Notes under the pieces: generated by a model
Told to the model about the DNA's origin: nothing
The model's input: the letters and a program-made list of their open reading frames with translations, nothing else
The model's database searches: none
Part shown: positions 55,263 through 63,187 of the stretch, piece after piece
How positions within the stretch are numbered: the first letter of the stretch is position 1
Layout of the letters: every line of letters begins with the position of its first letter
Made by a program: the position numbers and the translations under genes
Assembly (NCBI RefSeq): GCF_014269025.2
Contig: NZ_CP077094.1
Span: 2,232,001 to 2,296,000 of the forward strand
From: Pseudomonas promysalinigenes
GTDB taxonomy: Bacteria > Pseudomonadota > Gammaproteobacteria > Pseudomonadales > Pseudomonadaceae
Direction of reading: 5' to 3'
Length of the DNA: 64,000 bases

Positions 55263-56411
55263 ATGAGCAGCACCTTTTTCATTCCGCCCGTCAACATCAT
55301 GGGCATCGATTGCCTTGAACAGGCCATGGTCGCGATCGCAGGCTACGGCCTGCGCAAGGCGCTGATCGTTACCGACCAGGGCTTGGCCAAGGCAGGCGTC
55401 GCCGCTCGCATCGGCCGCATGCTGGCCTTGCAGGACATCGATTCGGTGGTGTTCGACGGCGCCAAGCCCAACCCCAGCATTGCCAATGTCGAGGCCGGCC
55501 TTGCCCTGTTGCAGCGCGAGCGCTGCGACTGCGTAGTATCGCTGGGCGGTGGCTCGCCCCACGACTGCGCCAAAGGGATTGCCCTGTGCGCCACCAACGG
55601 TGGGCATATCAGCGACTATGAGGGTGTCGACCGCTCCAGCAAGCCTCAGCTGCCGCTGATTGCCATCAACACCACGGCGGGCACGGCCAGCGAAATGACC
55701 CGCTTCTGCATCATCACCGACGAGCAGCGCCATGTGAAAATGGCTATCGTCGACCGAAATGTGACGCCGATTCTGTCGGTCAACGACCCCGCACTGATGG
55801 TGGCCATGCCAAAAGGGCTGACCGCTGCCACTGGCATGGATGCCTTGACCCATGCCATCGAGGCCTACGTTTCCACCGCTGCCACGCCAATCACCGATGC
55901 CTGCGCGCTCAAGGCAATCAGCCTGATCAGCCAGAACCTGCGCCAGGCCGTGCACGATGGCAGCGATCTGGTGGCGCGGGAGAATATGGCCTACGCGCAG
56001 TTTTTGGCCGGCATGGCGTTCAACAATGCATCGCTGGGCTACGTGCATGCCATGGCACACCAATTGGGTGGCTATTACGATCTACCGCACGGGGTGTGCA
56101 ATGCCGTTCTGTTGCCGCATGTGCAGCGCTTCAACGCCACGGTCTGCGCCGCCCGCTTGCGCGATGTGGCCAAGGCCATGGACGTCAAAGTCTGTGCGCT
56201 GGACGAGAAGCAGGGCGCAGGCGCAGCGATTTCGGCCATCGAACACTTGGCCGCCGCGGTAGGTATCCCGGCAGGCTTGGCTGAATTGGGCGCCAAGTTC
56301 GAAGATGTGGGCATTCTGGCGCACAACGCCCTGAAGGATGCCTGTGGGCTGACCAACCCGCGCCCAGCTAGCCAGGATGAGATCGAGGGTATCTTCCGAG
56401 CGGCGTTCTGA
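55263..56411 (+). CDS. yiaY: Iron-containing alcohol dehydrogenase (YiaY-like)
   Basis: This 382-residue group III alcohol dehydrogenase uses NAD(P)H and a divalent metal. The metal ligands are Asp193 and His197 (MDALTHAIE) with His262 and His276 ([17 protein letters not shown]); their spacing agrees with FucO-type enzymes. The nucleotide site GGGSPHD is at 95-101. Length and sequence fit the YiaY/ErcA branch, so a short aliphatic or allylic alcohol or an aldehyde is a likely substrate. It is preceded by ilvA at 78 bp and by a hairpin that contains its Shine-Dalgarno. A REP-type repeat follows. Confidence 0.92.
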   Translation: MSSTFFIPPVNIMGIDCLEQAMVAIAGYGLRKALIVTDQGLAKAGVAARIGRMLALQDIDSVVFDGAKPNPSIANVEAGLALLQRERCDCVVSLGGGSPHDCAKGIALCATNGGHISDYEGVDRSSKPQLPLIAINTTAGTASEMTRFCIITDEQRHVKMAIVDRNVTPILSVNDPALMVAMPKGLTAATGMDALTHAIEAYVSTAATPITDACALKAISLISQNLRQAVHDGSDLVARENMAYAQFLAGMAFNNASLGYVHAMAHQLGGYYDLPHGVCNAVLLPHVQRFNATVCAARLRDVAKAMDVKVCALDEKQGAGAAISAIEHLAAAVGIPAGLAELGAKFEDVGILAHNALKDACGLTNPRPASQDEIEGIFRAAF

Positions 56412-56432
56412 CAGAGTGGAAGATGTGGCGGA

Positions 56433-56465
56433 GCCGGCCGCTTCGCGGCTAAAGCCGCGCCTACG
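56433..56465. repeat. REP-like element after the Fe-alcohol dehydrogenase gene
   Basis: The sequence GCCGGCCGCTTCGCGGCTAA and following AGCCGCGCCTACG has a 7-bp CGCGGCT/AGCCGCG stem with a two-base loop and the CTTCGCGG core of Pseudomonas REP elements. It lies 21 nt after the stop codon and probably marks the 3' end of that transcript. Confidence 0.75.
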
Positions 56466-56537
56466 CTAATCGCGCCAGCTTCAAGATCGGCGCGTCGCTG
56501 TTGGCGCGGCGGTCGTGACGAAGCTGGCGGCTTGGGC

Positions 56538-57725
56538 TCAGCGCTCGCGCATGAAGAACCCGGCCACGTACTTGCGAAAGGTATCGAGGCTCTTGAAGTC
56601 GGCGTAGCGCTTGAAGTTTTCCGCATCGGGCTCTGGCCCGATCGGTTGCTCCAGCAACGACACCGACAACACCCGGTCCTGATCCGAGGTCAGCACCAGT
56701 TCATCCATCACCTGCCCGCCGATCACCGGCCGACGCATCTGGACCTTGACGCCTTTGCTGGCCATCCAGTCGATCAGCGACACCAGTGCCTTGAGCGGCT
56801 CTCGCTCCTCATCGCGGTAAACCGGAAACAGCTGGGCGCGCGAGAGCACGGGTACGCTGGCCACGTGAATCAGCTCGTAGAACTGGCTGCCCGCTGTGGC
56901 CGGCGAGTACAGTGCCAGGGCCAACAATGGGCCTGACGCCCGGCTGCCACCCCAGTACAGATGGTGCCCCTGAAAATCGAAGCCGTCCTCGCTGCGGTTA
57001 TTGAACAGCTTGCGCCCCCTGATCTGCTCCACACAGTCCAGCAACAGGCCATGGCGCCGGTGGCTGCCGAAGACCGTGGCTTCGCGCAGCCGCGCCTTGA
57101 GCATCATCATGTGCTTCATGTCCAGACGGGTTTCCAGGTAGTTGCTGGCCGGCACCCGTTCGAGCAGCGGGTAACGACTGGCGACACTGCGCAGTTCGGC
57201 AAACTGCCCGGTCAGGTCCTTTTTCAGGTGGGTAGCGTAAAGGTTAAGGCCGCTGGTCTCGATCCACGTCAGCAGCAACGACAAGAGGCGCTGCTGCTCT
57301 CGCCGCCCTGCGCCCTCAGCGCTGGATGCAGTGGGCTCGTTGCCCATGCGGTAATCACCGATCAGCCGTAGCGGTGTATCCGGTGCCAGCCAGGCGGCAG
57401 GGGCTAGGGGTTCATCCCCTCGGTCGTCGGCTTCGCGTTCGTCCTTGGTGAAGGGGCAGCCCGGCGCATGTTCGGCGGTGCCGGGGTTGTTCTTCAAGAA
57501 CAGCGTGCCGGTGCTGCCGTTGAGGGTGACATTGAGCACCGGCAGGGCGTCCTTGCGGCAATCGCAGGCCAGCCACTGATTGGCGCTACGCACCTTCATC
57601 AGCAACTGATTGGCTTGCAGCAGGCGTGGCCCGACGAGGTGGCCGGTGGCGAAAGCGACCAGCAGTTCCTCTTCAGCCGGGGTCAGGCTGCGCACCTGCG
57701 CGGCGGTTTTGTCGATGATTCGCAT
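56538..57725 (-). CDS. Hypothetical protein, possibly DUF1173-like
   Basis: This 395-residue protein is not assigned to a function. The N-terminal region has a possible metal site, CDC near residue 57, followed by PGTAEHAPGCPF (His-x3-Cys) about 35 residues later, a pattern I associate with DUF1173 proteins. The middle part (about 140-320) contains SHRRHGLLLDCVEQIRG and a tryptophan-rich strand HHLYWGGSRASG. The start at 57725 has GGAG 10 nt upstream. It is alone on the minus strand, between the REP element and a VOC gene. DUF1173 genes often occur on mobile elements, but no other mobility gene is near. Confidence 0.75.
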   Translation of the reverse strand: MRIIDKTAAQVRSLTPAEEELLVAFATGHLVGPRLLQANQLLMKVRSANQWLACDCRKDALPVLNVTLNGSTGTLFLKNNPGTAEHAPGCPFTKDEREADDRGDEPLAPAAWLAPDTPLRLIGDYRMGNEPTASSAEGAGRREQQRLLSLLLTWIETSGLNLYATHLKKDLTGQFAELRSVASRYPLLERVPASNYLETRLDMKHMMMLKARLREATVFGSHRRHGLLLDCVEQIRGRKLFNNRSEDGFDFQGHHLYWGGSRASGPLLALALYSPATAGSQFYELIHVASVPVLSRAQLFPVYRDEEREPLKALVSLIDWMASKGVKVQMRRPVIGGQVMDELVLTSDQDRVLSVSLLEQPIGPEPDAENFKRYADFKSLDTFRKYVAGFFMRER

Positions 57726-57788
57726 GAAGCAGCTCCAAGCTACGAGCCTCAAGCTTCAGGCAAACTCGCCGCGCTTTCAACTGATGGC

Positions 57789-58256
57789 TTAGTTATCGGC
57801 AAACATCTTTGCCGCGCGCGCACGGATCTCATCGGGGCTGAGGTCTTCCTTATGGGTGGCGACGAACCACTGGTGGCCGAATGGGTCTTTCAGTGAGCCG
57901 CTGCGATCCCCGTAGAACTGGTCCTGAACCGGATGCAGGGCAGTAGCACCAGCGGCAATGGCCTGGGCAAAGACACGGTCGCAGTCTTCGACATACAAGT
58001 GCAGGCCTACCCCAGCGCCGGCTAGTTTCTGGCTGGCAGTCAGGCCGTTTTCCATGTCGCAGGGGTCGGCCAGCATCAGCGAGGAGTCGCCGATGCGCAG
58101 TTCGGCGTGGCCGACACGGCCTTCAGGGCCTTCCAGGCGGAACATTTCGATGGCGCCAAAAGCTTGCTTGTAAAACGCGATAGCCTTGGCCGCGCCGTGG
58201 ATGCAAAGGTAGGGGGTGAGGCTGTGCTGGCCATCTGGGATGGGTTTGGCGGGCAT
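57789..58256 (-). CDS. VOC-superfamily (PhnB/glyoxalase-like) protein
   Basis: This 155-residue protein has the PhnB-like arrangement of the vicinal oxygen chelate fold: LTPYLCIHGAAKAIAFYKQAFGA, then GHAELRIGDSSLMLADP, LHLYVEDCDRVFAQAIAAGA and YGDRSGSLKDPFGHQWFVATHKED. Catalytic function is not predicted with certainty, since many relatives are annotated only as glyoxalase-like. The start at 58256 has AAGGAG 10 nt upstream. It lies downstream of the GapN-like gene, from which a hairpin separates it. Confidence 0.9.
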   Translation of the reverse strand: MPAKPIPDGQHSLTPYLCIHGAAKAIAFYKQAFGAIEMFRLEGPEGRVGHAELRIGDSSLMLADPCDMENGLTASQKLAGAGVGLHLYVEDCDRVFAQAIAAGATALHPVQDQFYGDRSGSLKDPFGHQWFVATHKEDLSPDEIRARAAKMFADN

Positions 58257-58321
58257 GGTGGACGCTCCTTGACGAAGGGGCGCCGGACGGCGCCCTGATG
58301 CTTAGAGTCGTCTGGAATGAG

Positions 58322-58354
58322 GGAAAATCGACCCTGACGCTAGATCGATTTTCC
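58322..58354 (-). terminator. Hairpin terminator after the GapN-like gene
   Basis: GGAAAATCGA (58354-58345 on the minus strand) pairs with TCGATTTTCC (58331-58322) around a 13-base loop, 13 nt after the gapN-like stop codon. The T run is within the stem. Confidence 0.65.
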
Positions 58355-58367
58355 ATAAGCGCAGCCG

Positions 58368-59987
58368 TTAGAAGATGTAATCGGTGGTCAGGAAGCTTGA
58401 CTGGCGGTTGCGAATGATCTCGCTGATCAGTTCTTTATTGGCCGCTTGGAAGCGCGTTGCGACCAACGTCCGAATGGAGAAAACCCGCAAGGCATCGTCC
58501 ACCGACAACGTGCCTTCGGCGCTGTTTTTGCGACCGTTGAACGGGTAAGTGTCAGGGCCCCGCTGGCACTGCGCATTGAGATTGATACGGCCAACCTGGT
58601 TGGCGAATATATCGACCAGGTTGCCGATGGTGGCCGGGTCATTGCCGAACAGGCTGAGCTGTTGGCCGTAGTCGGAGTCCAGCACGTAGTCGATCACCGT
58701 CTGCAGGTCACGATACGGGACTACGGGTACTACCGGGCCGAACTGCTCTTCGTGGTACACGCGCATGTCGCTATTTACCGGGTAGAGCAGGGCGGGGTAG
58801 AAGAACGAACCGCGGCTCTGCCCGCCAGCTTCGTTGAGGACCTGGGCGCCTTTGGCCTTGGCATCGGCCACCAATTGATCGAGGTAGTCGACTTTGCCTT
58901 GCTCCGGCAGCGGTGTCAGCGCAACGCCAGGCTCCCAGGGCATGCCGGGCTTTAGTGCGGCAAGCTTGCGCTTGAACTTGTCGAGGAACGCTTCGACCAC
59001 ATCTTCGTGCACGAACAGTATCTTTAGCGCCGTGCAACGTTGGCCATTGAATGAAAGCGCACCGGTCACGGCCTCTTCGACGGCATTGTCCAGGTCGACC
59101 TGGGGCAGGATGATGCCGGGGTTCTTCGCATCCAGGCCCAGGGCGGCCCGCAGACGGTGGGGCCGTGGGTGAAGTTTTTTCAGGTCGCTGGCAGCCTTGT
59201 GGGTGCCGATGAAGGCGAACACATCGACCTTGCCACTGGCCATCAGGGCACTGACCGTTTCCCGGCCACGGCCGTAAATCACATTGATCACCCCTGGCGG
59301 GAAACTGTCGCGGAACGCCTCCAGCAGAGGGCGGATCAGCAAAACGCCGAATTTCGCCGGTTTGAACACCACCGTGTTGCCCATTATCAGTGCAGGGATC
59401 AGCGTGGTGAAGGTTTCGTTGAGCGGGTAGTTGTAAGGGCCCATGCACAGTGCCACGCCCAGCGGTGCGCGACGGATCTGGCCCAACGTGCCTTGCTCGA
59501 GCTCGAAACGGCTGGAGCGCCGGTCGAGGTCCTTGAGCGCATTGATGGTATCGACGATGTAGTCACAGGTGCGGTCGAACTCCTTCTCGGAGTCCTTGAG
59601 GTTCTTGCCGATCTCCCACATCAGCAATTTGACCACTGCAGTGCGTTGCTCGCGCATGCGCGCCAGAAAGGTCTCGACGTGTGCAATACGCTCGGCAACC
59701 CGCATGTTCGGCCAGGCACCACGGCCCTTGTCGTAGGCGTTCACGGCGGCGTCCAGGGCAGTGAGGGCGGTGTCGGCATCGAGCAATGGCGCACTGCCGA
59801 GCACCACTTGGCGCTCGCCGTCGGCATGCTTGAGCCACACTGGGCTGCGCACGGTGGCCAAAGGCCCGCTCCAATGGCGCAACTCGCCATTGACCAGATA
59901 GTCGCGTTGCTCCAACGGCCCTTCCAGGCGCCAGTTTTCAGGGATGTCGCCGGCGGCAGGAAATAGCGAATCGAGCAGATGATCCAT
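58368..59987 (-). CDS. gapN: NADP-dependent glyceraldehyde-3-phosphate dehydrogenase-like aldehyde dehydrogenase
   Basis: This 539-residue member of the ALDH superfamily is likely to oxidise glyceraldehyde-3-phosphate to 3-phosphoglycerate without phosphate. The catalytic cysteine is Cys318 (NGQRCTALK), the Asn of the oxyanion hole is in GPYNYPLN (about 186), and Lys209 (VFKPAKFG) contacts the cofactor. At the position 34 residues before the cysteine, where ALDH enzymes have the general-base Glu in ELGGK, this protein has Gly284 in LGLDAK. The longer N terminus (about 60 residues) is also unusual. The start at 59987 is preferred over 60038. Its reaction is therefore less certain than the fold. 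Confidence 0.85.
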   Translation of the reverse strand: MDHLLDSLFPAAGDIPENWRLEGPLEQRDYLVNGELRHWSGPLATVRSPVWLKHADGERQVVLGSAPLLDADTALTALDAAVNAYDKGRGAWPNMRVAERIAHVETFLARMREQRTAVVKLLMWEIGKNLKDSEKEFDRTCDYIVDTINALKDLDRRSSRFELEQGTLGQIRRAPLGVALCMGPYNYPLNETFTTLIPALIMGNTVVFKPAKFGVLLIRPLLEAFRDSFPPGVINVIYGRGRETVSALMASGKVDVFAFIGTHKAASDLKKLHPRPHRLRAALGLDAKNPGIILPQVDLDNAVEEAVTGALSFNGQRCTALKILFVHEDVVEAFLDKFKRKLAALKPGMPWEPGVALTPLPEQGKVDYLDQLVADAKAKGAQVLNEAGGQSRGSFFYPALLYPVNSDMRVYHEEQFGPVVPVVPYRDLQTVIDYVLDSDYGQQLSLFGNDPATIGNLVDIFANQVGRINLNAQCQRGPDTYPFNGRKNSAEGTLSVDDALRVFSIRTLVATRFQAANKELISEIIRNRQSSFLTTDYIF

Positions 59988-60124
59988 GGTACTGCACCTC
60001 ACATGTCCGGTTAGGTGAAACGCTTCAGCTTCGAGCATGCACCTTGCTCAAGAAAAACTCCAGTGTGGCTCAATAACGCGACAGTGGCGCCGATACAGGG
60101 GCAATCGCTTACACCAACAGGCCT

Positions 60125-61726
60125 ATGACCTCGCACAATCGCTCAATCAAAAACCAACGAACATCCGCCGCCGGCTTGTTGCGTCATACGCTCAGTCCAC
60201 TGACGCCAATCGGCCTATTGCTGACCGGTATCGGCGTGTCCATGGTATTTGGCCATGCAGATATCCAGCGCCAGAGCAGCCCCCAGGCTACTAGTCTGTT
60301 CCACTCACCGCTGTTCTGGTTCGCCATGATCTGCAGTGGCCTGCTCAGCCTGTTCGTTGCCCGGATCAACCGCAGGCAGCGCCAGCTGCAACGGCGTAAT
60401 TGCCGACTGCAGCGCTCCCAGGCCCAGCTCGAACGCCTGGCGCACTACGACACCATCACCGGCTTGCCCAACCGGGTGCTGTTCCAGCGGCAATTGGCCC
60501 AGGCTACCGCTCAAGGCCATGGCCTGGCCGTGCTGCTACTGGATATAGACGGTTTCAAGCAGGTCAACGACAGCTTGGGGCATGCCATGGGCGATTTGCT
60601 CTTGCAGCAGGCCACCGCGCGTTTTGTGCAAGAGCTGGGCGGCGGCGACCGGGTTTGCCGTTTGGGTGGCGACGAATTCGTGTTCATGCTTCAAGGCACC
60701 CAGATACAGGTCAGCCAACAGCTACGCCAGCTGCTGCGGTGCCTGCAACGGCCATTCGACCTCAACGGCAATACCGCCCTGGTGACCGGCAGCATCGGCA
60801 TAGCATGGTGCCCGCAGCATGGCGAAGATGTAGACAGCCTGCTGCGCCATGCCGACACCGCCATGTATGCCGCCAAGGAGGGCGGGCGCAACGCCTGGCG
60901 CGCTTACCACCCTGACATGACAGCGCGGCTGCACCAGCGCCTGGAACTGGAACGCAACTTGCGCCGGGCGTTGCAGGAGAACGAGTTCGAATTGTGGTAC
61001 CAGCCCAAGATCGATCTTTTCAGTGGCCAGCTCGAAGGCGTCGAGGCCCTGCTGCGTTGGCGGGACCCAGAGCACGGGTTGATCCCGCCAGGGGAGTTCA
61101 TTCCGCTGGCCGAGCGCAGTGGCCTGATCATCCCGCTGGGCGAGCGCGTCCTGGACCTGGCCTGTGCGCAGTTGGCCCAGTGGTGTGCCGCCGACTGCCT
61201 GCCCGGGCCCTTGGCGGTCAACGTGGCAGCGCTGCAGATCGAGCGAAGCGACTATGTTTCGAGCCTCGCCATGGCGCTTGAGCGTTATGGCCTGGCGCCG
61301 CATCTGCTGGAAGTGGAGATCACCGAGAGCCTATTGATGGAAAGCCAACAGCAGGCCTGTGAGGCGTTGGCTCAGCTGCAGGCGATGGGCGTGGCCACGG
61401 CGGTGGACGACTTCGGTACGGGCTATTCGTCGTTGGCCTACCTGCGTTCCTTGCCTATCGATCACCTGAAGATAGACCGGGCATTCATCAAGGATTTGCC
61501 AGATGACGATGATGCAGTGGCCATTGCACGGGCTATCATCGATCTCGGCCATGCATTGGGATACCGCATCACCGCCGAAGGTATCGAGACTCAGCAGCAG
61601 TATGACTTCCTGCGCAATGCCGGATGTGATCAAGGCCAGGGCTATTTGCTGGGTCGGCCGATGCCGGCCGCGCAGTTGCAGAGGTGGATGGCAGACAATC
61701 CTCGAACGGCGCGTGCGCCAAGTTGA
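60125..61726 (+). CDS. GGDEF-EAL cyclic-di-GMP turnover protein
   Basis: This 533-residue protein has two N-terminal membrane helices (about 27-43 and 62-79), a short coiled linker, a diguanylate cyclase domain (about 100-260; RLGGDEF with the intact signature at 181-185) and a phosphodiesterase domain (about 275-525; EALLRW from 306, NVAALQ, EITESLL, DDFGTGYSSL, KIDRAF, EGIET, QGYLLGRPM). Both active-site signatures are intact, so it may be bifunctional. No RxxD inhibition site is seen before the GGDEF loop. The periplasmic part is only about 20 residues. It is a single-gene unit ended by a hairpin at its stop codon. Confidence 0.94.
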   Translation: MTSHNRSIKNQRTSAAGLLRHTLSPLTPIGLLLTGIGVSMVFGHADIQRQSSPQATSLFHSPLFWFAMICSGLLSLFVARINRRQRQLQRRNCRLQRSQAQLERLAHYDTITGLPNRVLFQRQLAQATAQGHGLAVLLLDIDGFKQVNDSLGHAMGDLLLQQATARFVQELGGGDRVCRLGGDEFVFMLQGTQIQVSQQLRQLLRCLQRPFDLNGNTALVTGSIGIAWCPQHGEDVDSLLRHADTAMYAAKEGGRNAWRAYHPDMTARLHQRLELERNLRRALQENEFELWYQPKIDLFSGQLEGVEALLRWRDPEHGLIPPGEFIPLAERSGLIIPLGERVLDLACAQLAQWCAADCLPGPLAVNVAALQIERSDYVSSLAMALERYGLAPHLLEVEITESLLMESQQQACEALAQLQAMGVATAVDDFGTGYSSLAYLRSLPIDHLKIDRAFIKDLPDDDDAVAIARAIIDLGHALGYRITAEGIETQQQYDFLRNAGCDQGQGYLLGRPMPAAQLQRWMADNPRTARAPS

Positions 61727-61750
61727 GCGGGCCTGTGGGGGGGCCGCTCA
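61724..61750 (+). terminator. Hairpin overlapping the stop of the GGDEF-EAL gene
   Basis: TGAGCGG (61724-61730) pairs with CCGCTCA (61744-61750); an inner CC/GG pair continues the stem across a bulge. The stop codon TGA forms the first three bases. TATAG follows, so the T tract is poor. Beyond it 61751-61992 is AT-rich and contains TCATATA/TATATGA dyads, probably the promoter of the next gene. Confidence 0.5.
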
Positions 61751-61992
61751 TATAGCAAAGTCGATGTCGGATAATCGAATGAGTGGGCTTTTTTGACGCC
61801 AAGAAATACCTTCAGATACTGTCAAAATGCCGCTTGCCAATACCTGATGGTGCACCTTAAATTGTTACTGGATGTAAGCTGACTAATCTTCATATAACAC
61901 CTGTATATCAATGTTTTATATGAATATCAGCAAGTTTTCATGCTCTGTCCCGCTCAGTTTCATTGGCATCAGCGAAGGACGTTGAAAAAGAC

Positions 61993-63135
61993 ATGAATGC
62001 AAAACTCAAAGCTATGGCACGAAGCTTCATCTCGCCATCGATGCGTTATGAGCTGCGCACTGTCTCAGACAAATTACGCGAAACGCTGGCCCGCGCCTGT
62101 TTCTGGAAGTGGGAAATCGCACGGTTCAGCCTACGCCAGCAGAGCCCCTACGACATTCTCTATGTAGGCCGCAAACAGCAACGGGAGATGGCTGCGCTGC
62201 TGATAGGAGGCAAGGACCCGTCGCCGGTAGAACGCATGGCCGGGGATGCAAAGCGCCCAGTGGTAGTGGTGAGTGAGCTGCCCACCGCAGGGGCATTGTC
62301 GGTTCCGCACTTTGTCAGTGCGGTGGTGCCCTTGGGGCGCCCGTTGGATGAGATCATCGCCCGCTACGACAGCGAACTGCGCCGCACTATCCGTAAGAAC
62401 CGCCCGCTGTATCAGATGCGCCCGGTGGCGTCGGACGAGGAAATCGCCATGGCCGACCGCGATCTGTTGCGCCCGTACGCCACTGCACGCCAAGGCAGCA
62501 GGGCGGCGCAGTTTCCCACCGAGGAGGTGTTCCGCCTGGCCAAGGAGTACGGGCGTCTGGATCTGATTACCCTGAACGGCGAAGTGGTAGCCTGCCACCT
62601 TGGCTGTGAGGTCATCCGCGGTGGCAAACGCTATTGGAGCACGTTGCGCTTCGGCTACTGCGAAAGTGTCTTCAGCGATGCCAAAAAACTGCGAGAAGTC
62701 AATTCCATGACCACGTTCATGACGCTGGAATGGGCACTGGCCAACGGTTTCGATTACCACGATATCGGCTTATGCGTTGCGCGCCCGGACGACGGCTTGC
62801 TCAAGTGGAAGCGCAGGCGTGGCGGCGATGTGGACACGCTGAACAATCACGCCTGCCTTTTCGTGCGCTTGCCCGCTACCGGTCAGGCGGATTTTCTGTG
62901 GGAAACCCCGCTGTTTGCCATGGAAGGCAACAAAGTCACCTTGCACTTGGGCCTGCCAGCTGAGGCCAGTGAGGAGGAAATTGCCAGCCGTTACCAGGAA
63001 ATGGTGTTCGGCGGCTTGCATAAAATCTACCTCTACAGCGCCCCCCAGGCAGGGGAGGCTTTTCTGCAGACCCTGCGCAACCGTTATGCTGGCTTCCCCA
63101 GTCCTCCGATTCTTCAGCAGGTGGCCTGTCGCTGA
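61993..63135 (+). CDS. GNAT-fold (FemAB/BioF2-like) acyltransferase candidate
   Basis: This 380-residue cytosolic protein has a C-terminal acyltransferase-like region with LDLITLNGEVVACHLGCEV, then RYWSTLRFGYCESVFSDAKKLREVNSM and EWALANGFDYHDIGLCVARPDDGLLKWKRRRGG (residues about 190-295), features of the FemAB/BioF2 branch of the GNAT fold. The N-terminal part is helical and not recognised. ATG 61993 is chosen; an in-frame TTG 61963 is less likely. It is followed by a GT61-type glycosyltransferase gene after 52 nt. By analogy it may acylate a polysaccharide precursor or a lipid-linked sugar. Confidence 0.7.
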   Translation: MNAKLKAMARSFISPSMRYELRTVSDKLRETLARACFWKWEIARFSLRQQSPYDILYVGRKQQREMAALLIGGKDPSPVERMAGDAKRPVVVVSELPTAGALSVPHFVSAVVPLGRPLDEIIARYDSELRRTIRKNRPLYQMRPVASDEEIAMADRDLLRPYATARQGSRAAQFPTEEVFRLAKEYGRLDLITLNGEVVACHLGCEVIRGGKRYWSTLRFGYCESVFSDAKKLREVNSMTTFMTLEWALANGFDYHDIGLCVARPDDGLLKWKRRRGGDVDTLNNHACLFVRLPATGQADFLWETPLFAMEGNKVTLHLGLPAEASEEEIASRYQEMVFGGLHKIYLYSAPQAGEAFLQTLRNRYAGFPSPPILQQVACR

Positions 63136-63187
63136 CCGGCGGCCTTACCTTCGCAAGTACTGACCTGGCCTTCAAAGGAGGGCGCAA

